DNA of 16,071 nt from DAIOHQ01 sp036744635 (GCA_036744635.1 DAIOHQ010000100.1:1-16071); one strand, 5' to 3'; counted from the first letter of the stretch, positions 6,598-13,440 are shown. The notes: generated from the letters alone by a model not told the origin. Made by a program: numbers and translations.

Positions 6598-6993
6598 TTC
6601 GCTTCGTTCGATACCTTCTATTATCTGGCTCTGCTGAATCCGAATGATCCGGCCCATGGCCTCGCCGTTGAAACGAGCACCGGATCGCCTATGCCCGTAT
6701 TGACGACCGCCTGGATCATTGTCGAGCTCGGCGATGCGCTGTGCGAGCGGCGCCAGCGTCCGAGATTTGCGGCGGTGCTGCAAGCGATGCGGGCGGACGC
6801 CGACTGTGAAATTGTCGCACCCACTTCAGAGCTGCTGGATTCGGGGCTTGATCTCTTCCATTCCTATCGCGACAAATCGTGGTCGCTGACGGATTGCATC
6901 TCATTTGTCGTCATGCGCCAGCGCGGCATCACCGAAGCGCTTACCGGCGATCACCATTTCGAACAGGCCGGTTTCGTGGCGCTGCTGAAATGA
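6594..6993 (+). pseudogene. VapC-like PIN-domain toxin, frameshifted near its start
   Basis: PIN proteins are Mg-dependent RNases that cut tRNA or rRNA in type II toxin-antitoxin modules. The expected start ATG 6594 (overlapping the antitoxin stop) reads MIRFV and then runs out of frame, ending after 17 codons. The PIN sequence resumes in another frame as DTFYYLALLNP. Removing one T from GTTCGAT (6607-6613 region) joins the two parts into a 132-residue protein. All four acidic residues are then present: Asp6, Glu44 (IIVELGD), Asp100 (SLTDC) and Asp119 (TGDHHF). No ATG, GTG or TTG lies in the PIN frame before Asp6; the next ATG (6691) would lose it. The gene is therefore probably inactivated by a one-base insertion, unless this is a sequencing error or a +1 recoding site. 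Confidence 0.8.
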
Positions 6994-6999
6994 TCGCGT

Positions 7000-8103
7000 T
7001 CAGCCGCCAATCTGCACCTTGAGCTCGATCGCCTTGGGGTCCTGCTTGAAATCATCCTTGGCCGGCGCAGCGGGCGTGTTGGCGTCCTTGATGGCCTGCA
7101 GCACTTCCTTGGCCCGGCCGCCCACTTCCGTCTCTTCCGTGCTTACGGCTTCCAGCGCCGGGATGGCCATCTCGGCCATCTGCTCGAGCAGCGTGGCAGC
7201 CCCCTGGCGAACCGAGGCATCATCATCGCCCAGCAGCTTCACCAGGGCATCAATCTGGCTGCGCACGTCTGCCTTCTTCGCCTCGCCGAAAACTTTTGGC
7301 CAGGCCTCCTCTTCCTTCACCACTTCATGCACGCCGTATTGGGAAATCTTCACCGCGGCGATCGCGATCTTGCTTCCAAAGGTATAGAACATCGGCTGCC
7401 GCTCGACGGCGGGATCGAAGGCGCCGGCGAACTTGATCGGCTGGGGAGTCAGCGCCTGCCCGTCAACAATGCCGTTCACCGCTCCCTCCTTCACTTCCAG
7501 CTTCACCGTGTGCCACTTGTCCTTCTCGATCTTGGGCCCATTGGGCAGTTCAGTTGGCATCGACCAGGTTTTGCCGCCACCAGTGTCCATCGGGCCGTTC
7601 CAGATCTGGCATTTGGTGTTGTTCCAGGCGCCAAGCTGCACGCCGGCGCCTTCGCCGATTGCGCCGACGAAGATGCTCAGATCGCCACCTTTTTCAGAGA
7701 GCATCTTTGCGGTGAACTCGACAGTGTAATCGCCTTTGAGCTTCGGCCCGACCGCCAGCATGCCGCTGCCGTATTCCTGGATGTCCCACAGCAGCACATC
7801 CCGGCCATCGAGCTTGTCGAGCTTCATGGTGGCGGCGTACTTTTCCTTGTCGACGTTGTCGTGGCCTTCGACGTTGCTGATGCTGTCGATTAACCACGAT
7901 GGCTTGTCGCTCTTCTTGAACTGTTCGTCGTAAACGGTCTTCCATCCGGTGGCGGTGACCATGTCGTGCAGGTCGCGGCATTTTTTCGCCAGCGCCGCGT
8001 AGGGGGCAAGCTTGGCCGGTAGTTCGGGAGCATCGTCGGCACGCGCCGCCGCCACAAACGCCAATCCGACCATCATCGCCGCGAGCAAGTTTTTTCGCCG
8101 CAT
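7000..8103 (-). CDS. Exported jelly-roll (LamG/DUF1080-like) protein with HEAT-like C-terminus, copy 2
   Basis: This 367-residue protein is a paralogue of the product of 5053-6210. It has a Sec signal peptide (MRRKNLLAAMMVGLAFVAAARA, probable cleavage after ARA), the shared segment GWKTVYDEQFKKSDKPSW, and a jelly-roll core (LAVGPKLKGDYTVEFTAKM, KIEKDKWHTVKLEV). It ends in a HEAT-like stretch containing LVKLLGDDDASVRQGAATLL. The start at 8103 is chosen over 8160 because GGAG sits five bases upstream and the signal peptide begins there; the extra 19 residues upstream are not signal-like. It lies downstream of pheS in the same direction, with a heptad-repeat array between. No enzymatic residues are recognised. 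Likely a periplasmic or outer-envelope protein of unknown ligand. Confidence 0.75.
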   Translation of the reverse strand: MRRKNLLAAMMVGLAFVAAARADDAPELPAKLAPYAALAKKCRDLHDMVTATGWKTVYDEQFKKSDKPSWLIDSISNVEGHDNVDKEKYAATMKLDKLDGRDVLLWDIQEYGSGMLAVGPKLKGDYTVEFTAKMLSEKGGDLSIFVGAIGEGAGVQLGAWNNTKCQIWNGPMDTGGGKTWSMPTELPNGPKIEKDKWHTVKLEVKEGAVNGIVDGQALTPQPIKFAGAFDPAVERQPMFYTFGSKIAIAAVKISQYGVHEVVKEEEAWPKVFGEAKKADVRSQIDALVKLLGDDDASVRQGAATLLEQMAEMAIPALEAVSTEETEVGGRAKEVLQAIKDANTPAAPAKDDFKQDPKAIELKVQIGG

Positions 8104-8140
8104 AAGTTCTCCAAGTGCACTGGTCGCCAGCCTCTGCAAT

Positions 8141-8168
8141 TGACCAATGACAACTGACAAATGACATC
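8141..8168. repeat. Four-unit heptad array between pheS and the jelly-roll gene
   Basis: Units TGACCAA (8141-8147), TGACAAC (8148-8154), TGACAAA (8155-8161) and TGACATC (8162-8168) follow one another without spacers. The array ends three bases from the pheS stop codon. It has the same 7-bp period as the arrays at 4432, 8693, 15618 and 15786, but a different word. Confidence 0.85.
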
Positions 8169-8171
8169 TTC

Positions 8172-9260
8172 TCAGAACTGCTTGAGAAACCGCACATCAT
8201 TTTCCACGAACAACCGGATATTCGGGATGCCATACCTGCGCATCGCGATGCGCTCGATTCCGAACCCGAACGCCCAACCAGAATAAACCTCGGGATCGAT
8301 CTTCACCGCTTTCAGCACGTTGGGGTGTACCATCCCGCAGCCGCCCAGCTCGATCCACTTTCCCTTCGTCGGGAACCAGACATCCACCTCGGCCGACGGT
8401 TCGGTAAACGGAAAAAAACTGGGCCGGAACCGCACCCTGGTATCCTGCCCGAAGTAGGCATGTACGAACTGGATCACTGTGCTCTTCAGATCCACCATCG
8501 TCACGTTCTTGTCCACCACCAGCGCCTCGAGTTGATGGAACATCGAGAGATGGGTGTCATCGTGCGTGTCCGGCCGATAGACCCGCCCGGGAATCACCAC
8601 CCGAATCGGCGGCTTCTGCTTCTCCATCACGCGAATCTGGACGGTGCTGGTCTGCGTGCGCAACAGCAGCTCCGAATGTTGAGCCTTCGATGTCCGTTGT
8701 CCGTTGTCCGTTGTCCGTTGCTCTGCATTTTGCGTTCTGCGTTCTGCGTTTTCTGCTCCTGAACCCTCTTCGGCGCTGAGATAAAAATTATCCAGCGGAT
8801 CGCGCGCCGGGTGCTGCCTGGGAATATTCAAGGCCACGAAATTATGAAACTCATCCTCCACCTCCGGCCCGGTGGCCACCGCGAATCCCATCCGCGCGAA
8901 CAGATCCACCAGCTCATCGGCCACCTGCATGAGGATGTGCCGGCGGCCAATCTCCGGCCGCTTGCCGGGCTCGGTGATGTCGATCATCGGCCCGCTGGGC
9001 GCGGCCGTCGATTTCATCTCCCCCTTGCGTGCCTCAAACCCCACGGTGATGCGCTCCTTCACCGCGTTCAGCTTCTGCCCCACCTGCTTTTTCTGATCGG
9101 CCGGCGCCTCGCCGATCAGGCTCATTTTCGCCTTCAGCAACCCCTTGGTGCCCAGATATTTGATGCGGAATTGCTCCAGCTCGGCCGCGTTTTTCACAGC
9201 GCGCAATTCGTCCTCCGCCGCCGCCGCCAGCTCCTCAATTTGTCCCAGCACATCCGCCAT
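8172..9260 (-). CDS. pheS: Phenylalanyl-tRNA synthetase alpha subunit
   Basis: PheS is the catalytic class II subunit that, with PheT, charges tRNA-Phe in the cytoplasm. The 362-residue protein has the coiled-coil arm (about 1-85), class II motif 1 region (FARMGFAVATGPEVEDEFHN, 121-140), motif 2 (RVYRPDTHDDTHLSMFHQLE, 226-245) and motif 3 (GFGIERIAMRRYGIPNIR, 332-349), with the phenylalanine-binding GGCGMVHP at 306-313. Start ATG 9260 is used because PheS homology begins MADVLGQIEE; the open frame extends to 9341. Oddly, between DNFYL (157-161) and LLLRTQTS (198-205) there is an insert of about 36 residues encoded by 7-bp repeats, where other PheS proteins have only a few residues. pheT is not adjacent in the window. 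Confidence 0.96.
   Translation of the reverse strand: MADVLGQIEELAAAAEDELRAVKNAAELEQFRIKYLGTKGLLKAKMSLIGEAPADQKKQVGQKLNAVKERITVGFEARKGEMKSTAAPSGPMIDITEPGKRPEIGRRHILMQVADELVDLFARMGFAVATGPEVEDEFHNFVALNIPRQHPARDPLDNFYLSAEEGSGAENAERRTQNAEQRTTDNGQRTSKAQHSELLLRTQTSTVQIRVMEKQKPPIRVVIPGRVYRPDTHDDTHLSMFHQLEALVVDKNVTMVDLKSTVIQFVHAYFGQDTRVRFRPSFFPFTEPSAEVDVWFPTKGKWIELGGCGMVHPNVLKAVKIDPEVYSGWAFGFGIERIAMRRYGIPNIRLFVENDVRFLKQF
8693..8751. repeat. Two heptad arrays inside the pheS coding sequence
   Basis: Four perfect TCCGTTG units occupy 8693-8720. A second array follows at 8724-8751: TGCATTT, TGCGTTC, TGCGTTC and TGCGTTT. On the coding strand they specify the low-complexity insert around PheS residues 170-190 (NAERRTQNAEQRTTDNGQ). 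The likely full insert spans about 8670-8777. The frame is kept and no stop codon arises. Confidence 0.9.
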
Positions 9261-9359
9261 GCACGATCCTCGAACATCCAAATCGCAATTTCCCCCTGAC
9301 CTGGTTACATTGTCCTGCGCGTCGGGCATCCATTCAAGCAACCGGCCGGGGAGGTTTTC

Positions 9360-9992
9360 ATGGACTTGTCGAAATTACCCAAGCTTTCCAACACGCAGAA
9401 GACGCTCAATCCGCCTGCAGGCGAATCGACGAACACCCCTGCGGCGGCTGGTCAAACCGGCGGGGCATTCTGTCATCAGTGCGGATCCGCGCTGCGTAGT
9501 GGGGCGCGATTCTGCGACAGTTGTGGCGCCCAGACTGCGGCCGCTTCACCCGCCGCAAATGCCGCCTATGGGATCGAGGCATGGCTTGGGTTGATCGTCG
9601 GAATTTTTCTCCTCTTTATGAATCCCCGCTTTCTGCAATGGGTTTCTTCACGTCTCTTTCACACCCACTTCAACGAGTTCACGCTAGATGATGTCGTAGT
9701 TGCTTATCAGAACGTTCCCGCATTCTGGGAGGACCTCGGCCCGACGCTTTTCGGCTTGCTGCTGGTGATTGAAGGACTGGTTCTGGGCCTCCTGCGAAAA
9801 CGTCCGCTCGTGATCCTCTGCTTCGTGCTCACCATTCTGGTGGCCGGGTACAATCTCATTTACGTCGTTACGACATTCCAATCGCGGGGATTCGCTCCGA
9901 TTTCGTTCCTCGCCGCCGCCTTCGGAATCATGATCGCCATCTATCAGTGGAACCTGCTGCAGAGCATGGCGCGCCGCCCGGCCAGCGCATAA
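9360..9992 (+). CDS. Zinc-ribbon membrane protein, four predicted TM helices
   Basis: This 210-residue protein of unknown function has a flexible Pro/Thr/Ala-rich N-terminus, then a zinc ribbon with C38/C41 (CHQCG) and C52/C55 (CDSCG) on a short linker, the common 'zinc-ribbon_2/DUF7577' style. Four hydrophobic segments follow at about 73-88, 127-145, 150-169 and 181-197. ATG 9360 has GGGGAGG (9346-9352) upstream, an excellent ribosome site. It is divergent from pheS, with about 100 bases between the two starts. The zinc ribbon is probably cytoplasmic and may mediate protein contacts. The domain arrangement is common, and no specific function can be assigned. Confidence 0.75.
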   Translation: MDLSKLPKLSNTQKTLNPPAGESTNTPAAAGQTGGAFCHQCGSALRSGARFCDSCGAQTAAASPAANAAYGIEAWLGLIVGIFLLFMNPRFLQWVSSRLFHTHFNEFTLDDVVVAYQNVPAFWEDLGPTLFGLLLVIEGLVLGLLRKRPLVILCFVLTILVAGYNLIYVVTTFQSRGFAPISFLAAAFGIMIAIYQWNLLQSMARRPASA

Positions 9993-10026
9993 AAAACGCC
10001 CCGGACGCGGGGAAAACGTCCGGGGC
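9990..10026 (-). terminator. Strong intrinsic terminator, minus strand
   Basis: A perfect ten-pair stem (GCCCCGGACG at 9998-10007 with 10017-10026) and a nine-base loop are followed, on the minus strand only, by C and six T residues (9996-9991). It overlaps the stop codon of the plus-strand membrane gene but lacks a T tract in that direction. It therefore serves a minus-strand transcript, most simply that of the small ORF at 10097-10183. Confidence 0.85.
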
Positions 10027-10096
10027 TCAGGGGGAGGGTAGGATGCTTGTTTGAGAGGCCGGTTTGCTCGACGCAGCCCCTCAATTGTTTCGTGTT

Positions 10097-10183
10097 TTAT
10101 TGTAGGCTCACCAACAGGGCCGCAGCCATATATCCGAAAATAGCGATCCAACCGATCCACCGCGCATTCAGTTTCCGTTCCAT
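10097..10183 (-). CDS. Small single-pass membrane protein candidate (28 aa)
   Basis: An ATG at 10183 with GGAG seven bases upstream opens a 28-codon frame. Its product has a positively charged start (MERKLNAR) followed by a continuous hydrophobic segment (WIGWIAIFGYMAAALLVSL, about 9-27), the pattern of a single-pass small inner-membrane protein. A strong intrinsic terminator for this strand lies 70 bases downstream and no other minus-strand gene explains it. The larger overlapping minus frame (9684-10301) lacks protein-like character. It would be missed by the usual length cut-offs. Function unknown; ribosome site, topology and terminator together make it credible but unproven. Confidence 0.55.
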   Translation of the reverse strand: MERKLNARWIGWIAIFGYMAAALLVSLQ

Positions 10184-10307
10184 GTTCCGCTCCCAGAAAG
10201 ATCAACGCTCGATCACGCCAATTCATTCCAGTCATCCAATAAGACCGGACAGATTTCCACTGGTTAGCACCAACCGCGTTATAAAAACTTCGCCCTTCCA
10301 TAGCCCC

Positions 10308-10331
10308 GATTCTTGCCTTGAAGCAAGAATC
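10308..10331. repeat. Short perfect inverted repeat, possible operator
   Basis: GATTCTTGC (10308-10316) and GCAAGAATC (10323-10331) form a perfect nine-base inverted repeat around CTTGAA. There is no T tract on either side. It lies about 60 bases before the start of the 10394 operon and 125 bases from the small minus-strand ORF, so an operator role is conceivable. The rest of 9993-10393 is accounted for by the small ORF and the terminator. Confidence 0.45.
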
Positions 10332-10378
10332 TAAAACGCCCGAGACACAGAGGAATCCAAAATTGGCTCGATTTCGCC

Positions 10379-10384
10379 TATACT
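10379..10384 (+). promoter_or_regulatory. -10-like hexamer TATACT directly before the 10394 gene
   Basis: TATACT preceded by CGCC ends only nine bases before ATG 10394. Transcription from it would begin within a few bases of the start codon, and no Shine-Dalgarno sequence is visible. This suggests a leaderless mRNA. No clear -35 is present. Confidence 0.4.
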
Positions 10385-10393
10385 ATTACATCC

Positions 10394-10606
10394 ATGACCC
10401 CAGCATCTCCCAACCTCTCGCCGCGCGACCGGCTGATGCGCAGACAAGCCGCTCTCCTCACCCCGGAGGAGCGCATGGCTCGAATGGAAGCCCTGCAGAA
10501 TGCCTGCTTCGCCGCCCTGCAAGCCAATCCCGCCGGATGGGAACATTTCCTGCGCCGGAATTTTAAGAAACGCGCGGTACGCCATGATTCCTTCCTCCCA
10601 CGTTGA
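10394..10606 (+). CDS. Small hypothetical protein, partner of nucleotidyltransferase
   Basis: This 70-residue, charged, mostly helical protein is not recognised as a named family. Its C-terminal half (FLRRNFKKRAV at 52-62) is strongly basic, and the middle is predicted helical (MARMEALQNACFAALQANP, 28-46). The small-gene-first layout and a 23-base overlap with the following minimal nucleotidyltransferase resemble two-gene toxin-antitoxin or MNT/HEPN-type modules, but it lacks the HEPN RxxxH signature. There is no ribosome site before the ATG; a TATACT hexamer lies right upstream, consistent with a leaderless transcript. The partner role is inference from gene order. Confidence 0.6.
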   Translation: MTPASPNLSPRDRLMRRQAALLTPEERMARMEALQNACFAALQANPAGWEHFLRRNFKKRAVRHDSFLPR

Positions 10607-11063
10607 AATTCTCCGCATCCTCACCAGGCACGGCGTTCCCTTCCTCATCATCGGCGGGCATGCCGTGAATTTTCACGGCCACATTCGAGCGACCGAGGAC
10701 GTCGATGTGATCTGGGTCCGCTCCCCCGATTCCGAACGGCAGCTTCTGGCGGCGCTGACCGAACTGAATGCGCAGTCGATTGGCAACGAGATCGACCCCG
10801 CAACCCACCTTGAGAAATTGATTCCCATCTCAGAACGATTCGTTCAGGTGACTCACCTGATGGTGCTTGTGACCGACCGCGGCTTCCTCGATCTCTTCGA
10901 CTTCATTCCCGGCTTCCCCGACGCCGATGTTCAGGCGGTCTTCGCACACGGCCGCGAATCCAAAGGCTTTCGTTATGTTTCACTTGACTGGCTGCGCAAA
11001 ATGAAGGAGGTTTCCGCGCGTCCGCAGGACATGATCGACCTGGAAAATCTGCCCACGGAATAA
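10584..11063 (+). CDS. Minimal nucleotidyltransferase-fold protein (AbiEii/DUF6036-like)
   Basis: This 159-residue protein has the Pol-beta nucleotidyltransferase signature: GGHAVNFHG (24-32), then RATEDVDVIW (35-44) with the metal-binding pair Asp39 and Asp41. A further acidic cluster in FLDLFDF (111-117) may supply the third carboxylate. The C-terminal segment KMKEVSARPQDMIDLENL (139-156) matches the usual tail of this group. Such proteins transfer a nucleotide to RNA or protein, and relatives act as toxins in AbiE or MenA-type systems. ATG 10584 is chosen because homology starts there; it overlaps the previous gene by 23 bases and probably depends on translational coupling. The next gene starts four bases after its stop. 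A toxin role is possible but not shown. Confidence 0.8.
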   Translation: MIPSSHVEILRILTRHGVPFLIIGGHAVNFHGHIRATEDVDVIWVRSPDSERQLLAALTELNAQSIGNEIDPATHLEKLIPISERFVQVTHLMVLVTDRGFLDLFDFIPGFPDADVQAVFAHGRESKGFRYVSLDWLRKMKEVSARPQDMIDLENLPTE

Positions 11064-11067
11064 CGCA

Positions 11068-12015
11068 ATGTCCCTCACTTCCCCCATCATCGCCATCATC
11101 GGCGCCGGCGCCGTCGGCGGGTACTACGGCGCCCGCCTCGCCCAGCATGGCCACTCCGTCCATTTCCTGCTCCGTTCCGACTACGAAACCGTCAGGAAAT
11201 CCGGCCTGCGCATCCAAAGCTGCGACGGCGATTTTTCCATCCCGGCCGACAAAATTCACGTCTACCGCGAAGCCGGCGACATGCCCCCCGCCGACCTCGT
11301 CGTCATCACGCTGAAGGCCACCGCCAACGACCAATACCAACCGCTGATCGCCCCGCTGCTCAAGAATGACACCGCACTGCTCACGCTCCAGAACGGCCTG
11401 GGCAACGAAGAGCGCCTCGCCGAACTGTTCGGCGCCTCCCGCGTCCTCGGCGGCATGGCCTTCACCTGCATCAACCGGATCGCGCCCGGCCACATTCACC
11501 ACCTCGACCACGGCCAGATCCGCCTCGGCGAGTTTGGCGGCGGGCCGAGTCCCCGCGCCCGCCGCATCGCGGAGATTTTCAATTCCAGCAAAATCGCCTG
11601 CCAGGTGCTGGACGACCTGCGCTTTGGCCGCTGGGAGAAGCTCGTCTGGAACATCCCCTTTAACGGACTGGGCGCTGCCCTCGACCTCACCACCGATCGC
11701 CTGCTGGCCAGCGCGGACGGCATATCGCTCGTCCGCACACTCATGCAGGAAGTCATCGCCGCCGCCAATGCCCTGGGCATCCCCCTCAATCCGGAAATTA
11801 TTGAACAAAAAATCGAACACACCCGCACCATGGGAGCGTACCTCTCTAGCATGCAGGTGGACCGGCGGATGAACCGGCCAATGGAGATCGAAGCCATTAT
11901 CGGCCGACCCCTGTCAGAGGCAAAGCGCGTCCGAGTCACAACACCTTGTCTTGAAATGGTTTACCGCATGTTGAAGGCGCTGGATAACAGCCGCAACGGA
12001 TCGCAAAAGAGCTAA
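11068..12015 (+). CDS. panE: Ketopantoate reductase family protein (PanE/ApbA-like)
   Basis: PanE reduces 2-dehydropantoate to pantoate with NADPH in pantothenate and coenzyme A synthesis, in the cytoplasm. The 315-residue protein has the N-terminal Rossmann motif IGAGAVGGYYG (11-21), the conserved LTLQNGLGN (105-113), the catalytic lysine in EKLVWNIPFN (Lys191) and the C-terminal METIE-type element PMEIEAIIG (271-279). Length matches the family. The start ATG lies four bases after the nucleotidyltransferase stop, so the genes are probably co-transcribed. The ribosome site is weak. No other pantothenate gene is nearby, and ApbA-fold paralogues of different substrate are common, so the exact substrate is less certain than the family. 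Confidence 0.88.
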   Translation: MSLTSPIIAIIGAGAVGGYYGARLAQHGHSVHFLLRSDYETVRKSGLRIQSCDGDFSIPADKIHVYREAGDMPPADLVVITLKATANDQYQPLIAPLLKNDTALLTLQNGLGNEERLAELFGASRVLGGMAFTCINRIAPGHIHHLDHGQIRLGEFGGGPSPRARRIAEIFNSSKIACQVLDDLRFGRWEKLVWNIPFNGLGAALDLTTDRLLASADGISLVRTLMQEVIAAANALGIPLNPEIIEQKIEHTRTMGAYLSSMQVDRRMNRPMEIEAIIGRPLSEAKRVRVTTPCLEMVYRMLKALDNSRNGSQKS

Positions 12016-12166
12016 ATCTCCTTTTTTTGGATCCGGTTGCAATCCGGCAAAACGAGGTCATAATCCAGCATGGCTAGGGCAGCCGTCCACTCCGGCGAAG
12101 ACCGCCGCGGGCAGTTCAGGGTTTATCACCAGGATTGATACCAAGGGGCCGACCAATCGGAGCGGT

Positions 12167-12796
12167 ATGTCGTCGCGTCGCGCGGCACAATTCGGGCTTT
12201 TCGCAGCGTGCCTTACCCTGGTAAGCTCGCTGGGCATCCTGATGGCCCGCGCGGTCGAACCCTTCGGCAACTCCGGGCGCGGCGGTAGGCCAGCGCCGGA
12301 ATTTTCCCTCCGCGACACCTCCGGTAAACTCCACTCCCTCGCCGATTACCAGAAGAACACCCTTGTCCTCTACTTCTCCTCGACGCGCTGCCCCGTCTGC
12401 AATCAGTACAGCGGCCGAATCATCGAGCTGGCCAACACCTATGCCAAGGATTCGCGCGTCCAGTTCGTCGCGGTGAACACCAACCTTTCCTCGGCCGGCG
12501 TCGCCGGGCTGGAAGAAATTCGCGTCCAGGCGGGGCTGGTCGGCCAGAATTTTCCCACCCTGCTCGATCCCAGGGCCGAACTGGCCGCGAAATTCTCGGC
12601 CACCCATACTCCGACCTTCTTCGTCATCGCCCCCGGCGGAATCATCCGCTACACCGGCGCCTTCGACGACAACCGCGATGCCGCGCACGTCAAAATCCAT
12701 TACGTGCAGGATGCCATCGCCAGCCTGCTGGCCGATCGTCCCCTGGCCACCAGCTCAACAGCTACCAACGGCTGCAGTATCAAGCAGCCGAAATGA
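12167..12796 (+). CDS. Exported thioredoxin-fold (AhpC/TSA redoxin) protein
   Basis: This 209-residue redoxin has an N-terminal hydrophobic export or anchor segment (about 8-29) followed by an AhpC/TSA-type thioredoxin domain. RPAPEFSLRD (41-50) is the typical entry motif, the redox site is CPVC (Cys75 and Cys78), and the cis-proline is Pro149 in THTPTFF. A third cysteine lies near the end in GCSIKQP (203). It probably acts in periplasmic thiol chemistry or peroxide defence; the CxxC favours a TlpA/ResA-like disulphide role over a peroxiredoxin. There is no clear ribosome site at ATG 12167. The gene is monocistronic, with 151 bases of unremarkable sequence upstream and a good terminator after it. 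Confidence 0.85.
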   Translation: MSSRRAAQFGLFAACLTLVSSLGILMARAVEPFGNSGRGGRPAPEFSLRDTSGKLHSLADYQKNTLVLYFSSTRCPVCNQYSGRIIELANTYAKDSRVQFVAVNTNLSSAGVAGLEEIRVQAGLVGQNFPTLLDPRAELAAKFSATHTPTFFVIAPGGIIRYTGAFDDNRDAAHVKIHYVQDAIASLLADRPLATSSTATNGCSIKQPK

Positions 12797-12819
12797 CAGC
12801 GGAGGGCGCTGTCGGCATC

Positions 12820-12846
12820 AGGCGGCTCCATGCCGCCTTTTGTTTT
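12820..12846 (+). terminator. Intrinsic terminator of the redoxin gene
   Basis: AGGCGGC (12820-12826) and GCCGCCT (12832-12838) form a seven-pair stem with a five-base loop, followed by TTTTGTTTT. It lies 23 bases after the redoxin stop codon and only 12 bases before the end of the converging pseudopilin-like gene. Confidence 0.85.
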
Positions 12847-12857
12847 GGCGGAGACAA

Positions 12858-13436
12858 TTAAAATCCCTTCCCCAACGGCGGCGGATTCTGCCCGGCAGTC
12901 AACTCGGCAATGATCTTCTTCATCGTAATTGCCTGCACGAATCGTACGTGCCCGTCGCCGAACAGCACGTTGCTGCCGTCGCCATCGTGATTCGACAGTG
13001 GTTCATACATCAGCACCGTGTCCGTTGAACACTTGTCCGTGAAACCTTTCCCCAAATAAATGTAGGAAAAACACCCCGGCGTCGCCCACTCGGCAACGAT
13101 CGCCTGCGTAGTAGCGCCGGTGGCCCTGGTGTCAATCGTCGACGGGCAGATGAACGCTTCCGTGCCGATTCCTTCTTCCAGCAAGCCCTCAACGGCATCC
13201 GGATATTTTCCGCCGTGGTCGTTGGCATAAAGCATCATCGCCTGGCCGATTTGCCGCAGATTGCTGTCACATCGAATGCCAGCCGGCTGACGTGCCCTGT
13301 TCAGCGTTCGAAGAAGAGTGGGATATGAAACGATAAGCACGGCCAACACCGCCGCGCAAATGATCAACCACCGCCTGCGCTTTGGCTGATGAGGCGGCGT
13401 GGCATAATCCAGCGGCCGGCGTTCGGTGTCATTCAT
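12858..13436 (-). CDS. Pseudopilin-derived membrane protein (H-X9-DG type), copy 2
   Basis: This 192-residue protein has a short cytoplasmic N-terminus (about 1-25), one membrane helix (about 26-43) and an exported domain. Recognisable features of the planctomycetal pseudopilin-like group are CDSNLRQIGQAMMLYA (56-71), KYPD and the near-terminal NVLFGDGHVRF. The canonical prepilin peptidase site (GFTLVE) is missing; the membrane segment is preceded only by KRRRWL. ATG 13436 is taken as start; a TTG immediately upstream is an alternative. Only five bases separate it from the stop of the similar upstream gene (13441-14037), so the pair is co-transcribed. The C-terminal 135 residues are closely similar in the two, indicating tandem duplication. 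The exact role is unknown. Confidence 0.78.
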   Translation of the reverse strand: MNDTERRPLDYATPPHQPKRRRWLIICAAVLAVLIVSYPTLLRTLNRARQPAGIRCDSNLRQIGQAMMLYANDHGGKYPDAVEGLLEEGIGTEAFICPSTIDTRATGATTQAIVAEWATPGCFSYIYLGKGFTDKCSTDTVLMYEPLSNHDGDGSNVLFGDGHVRFVQAITMKKIIAELTAGQNPPPLGKGF

Positions 13437-13440
13437 CAAA

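Noticed and set aside
8693..8751. CRISPR array
   Set aside because: Units are contiguous 7-mers without spacers, and no cas genes are in the window.
9990..10026. Terminator of the plus-strand membrane gene
   Set aside because: The T tract lies only on the minus-strand side and overlaps the plus gene's stop codon; after the stem the plus strand reads TCAGGG.
9684..10301. 205-codon minus frame
   Set aside because: It runs through the terminator and antisense to the zinc-ribbon membrane gene; the composition is not protein-like. The 28-codon frame in the same region is better supported.
10903..11820. 305-codon minus frame opposite panE
   Set aside because: Ala/Gly/Asp-rich shadow of the PanE-like gene, which has all family motifs.
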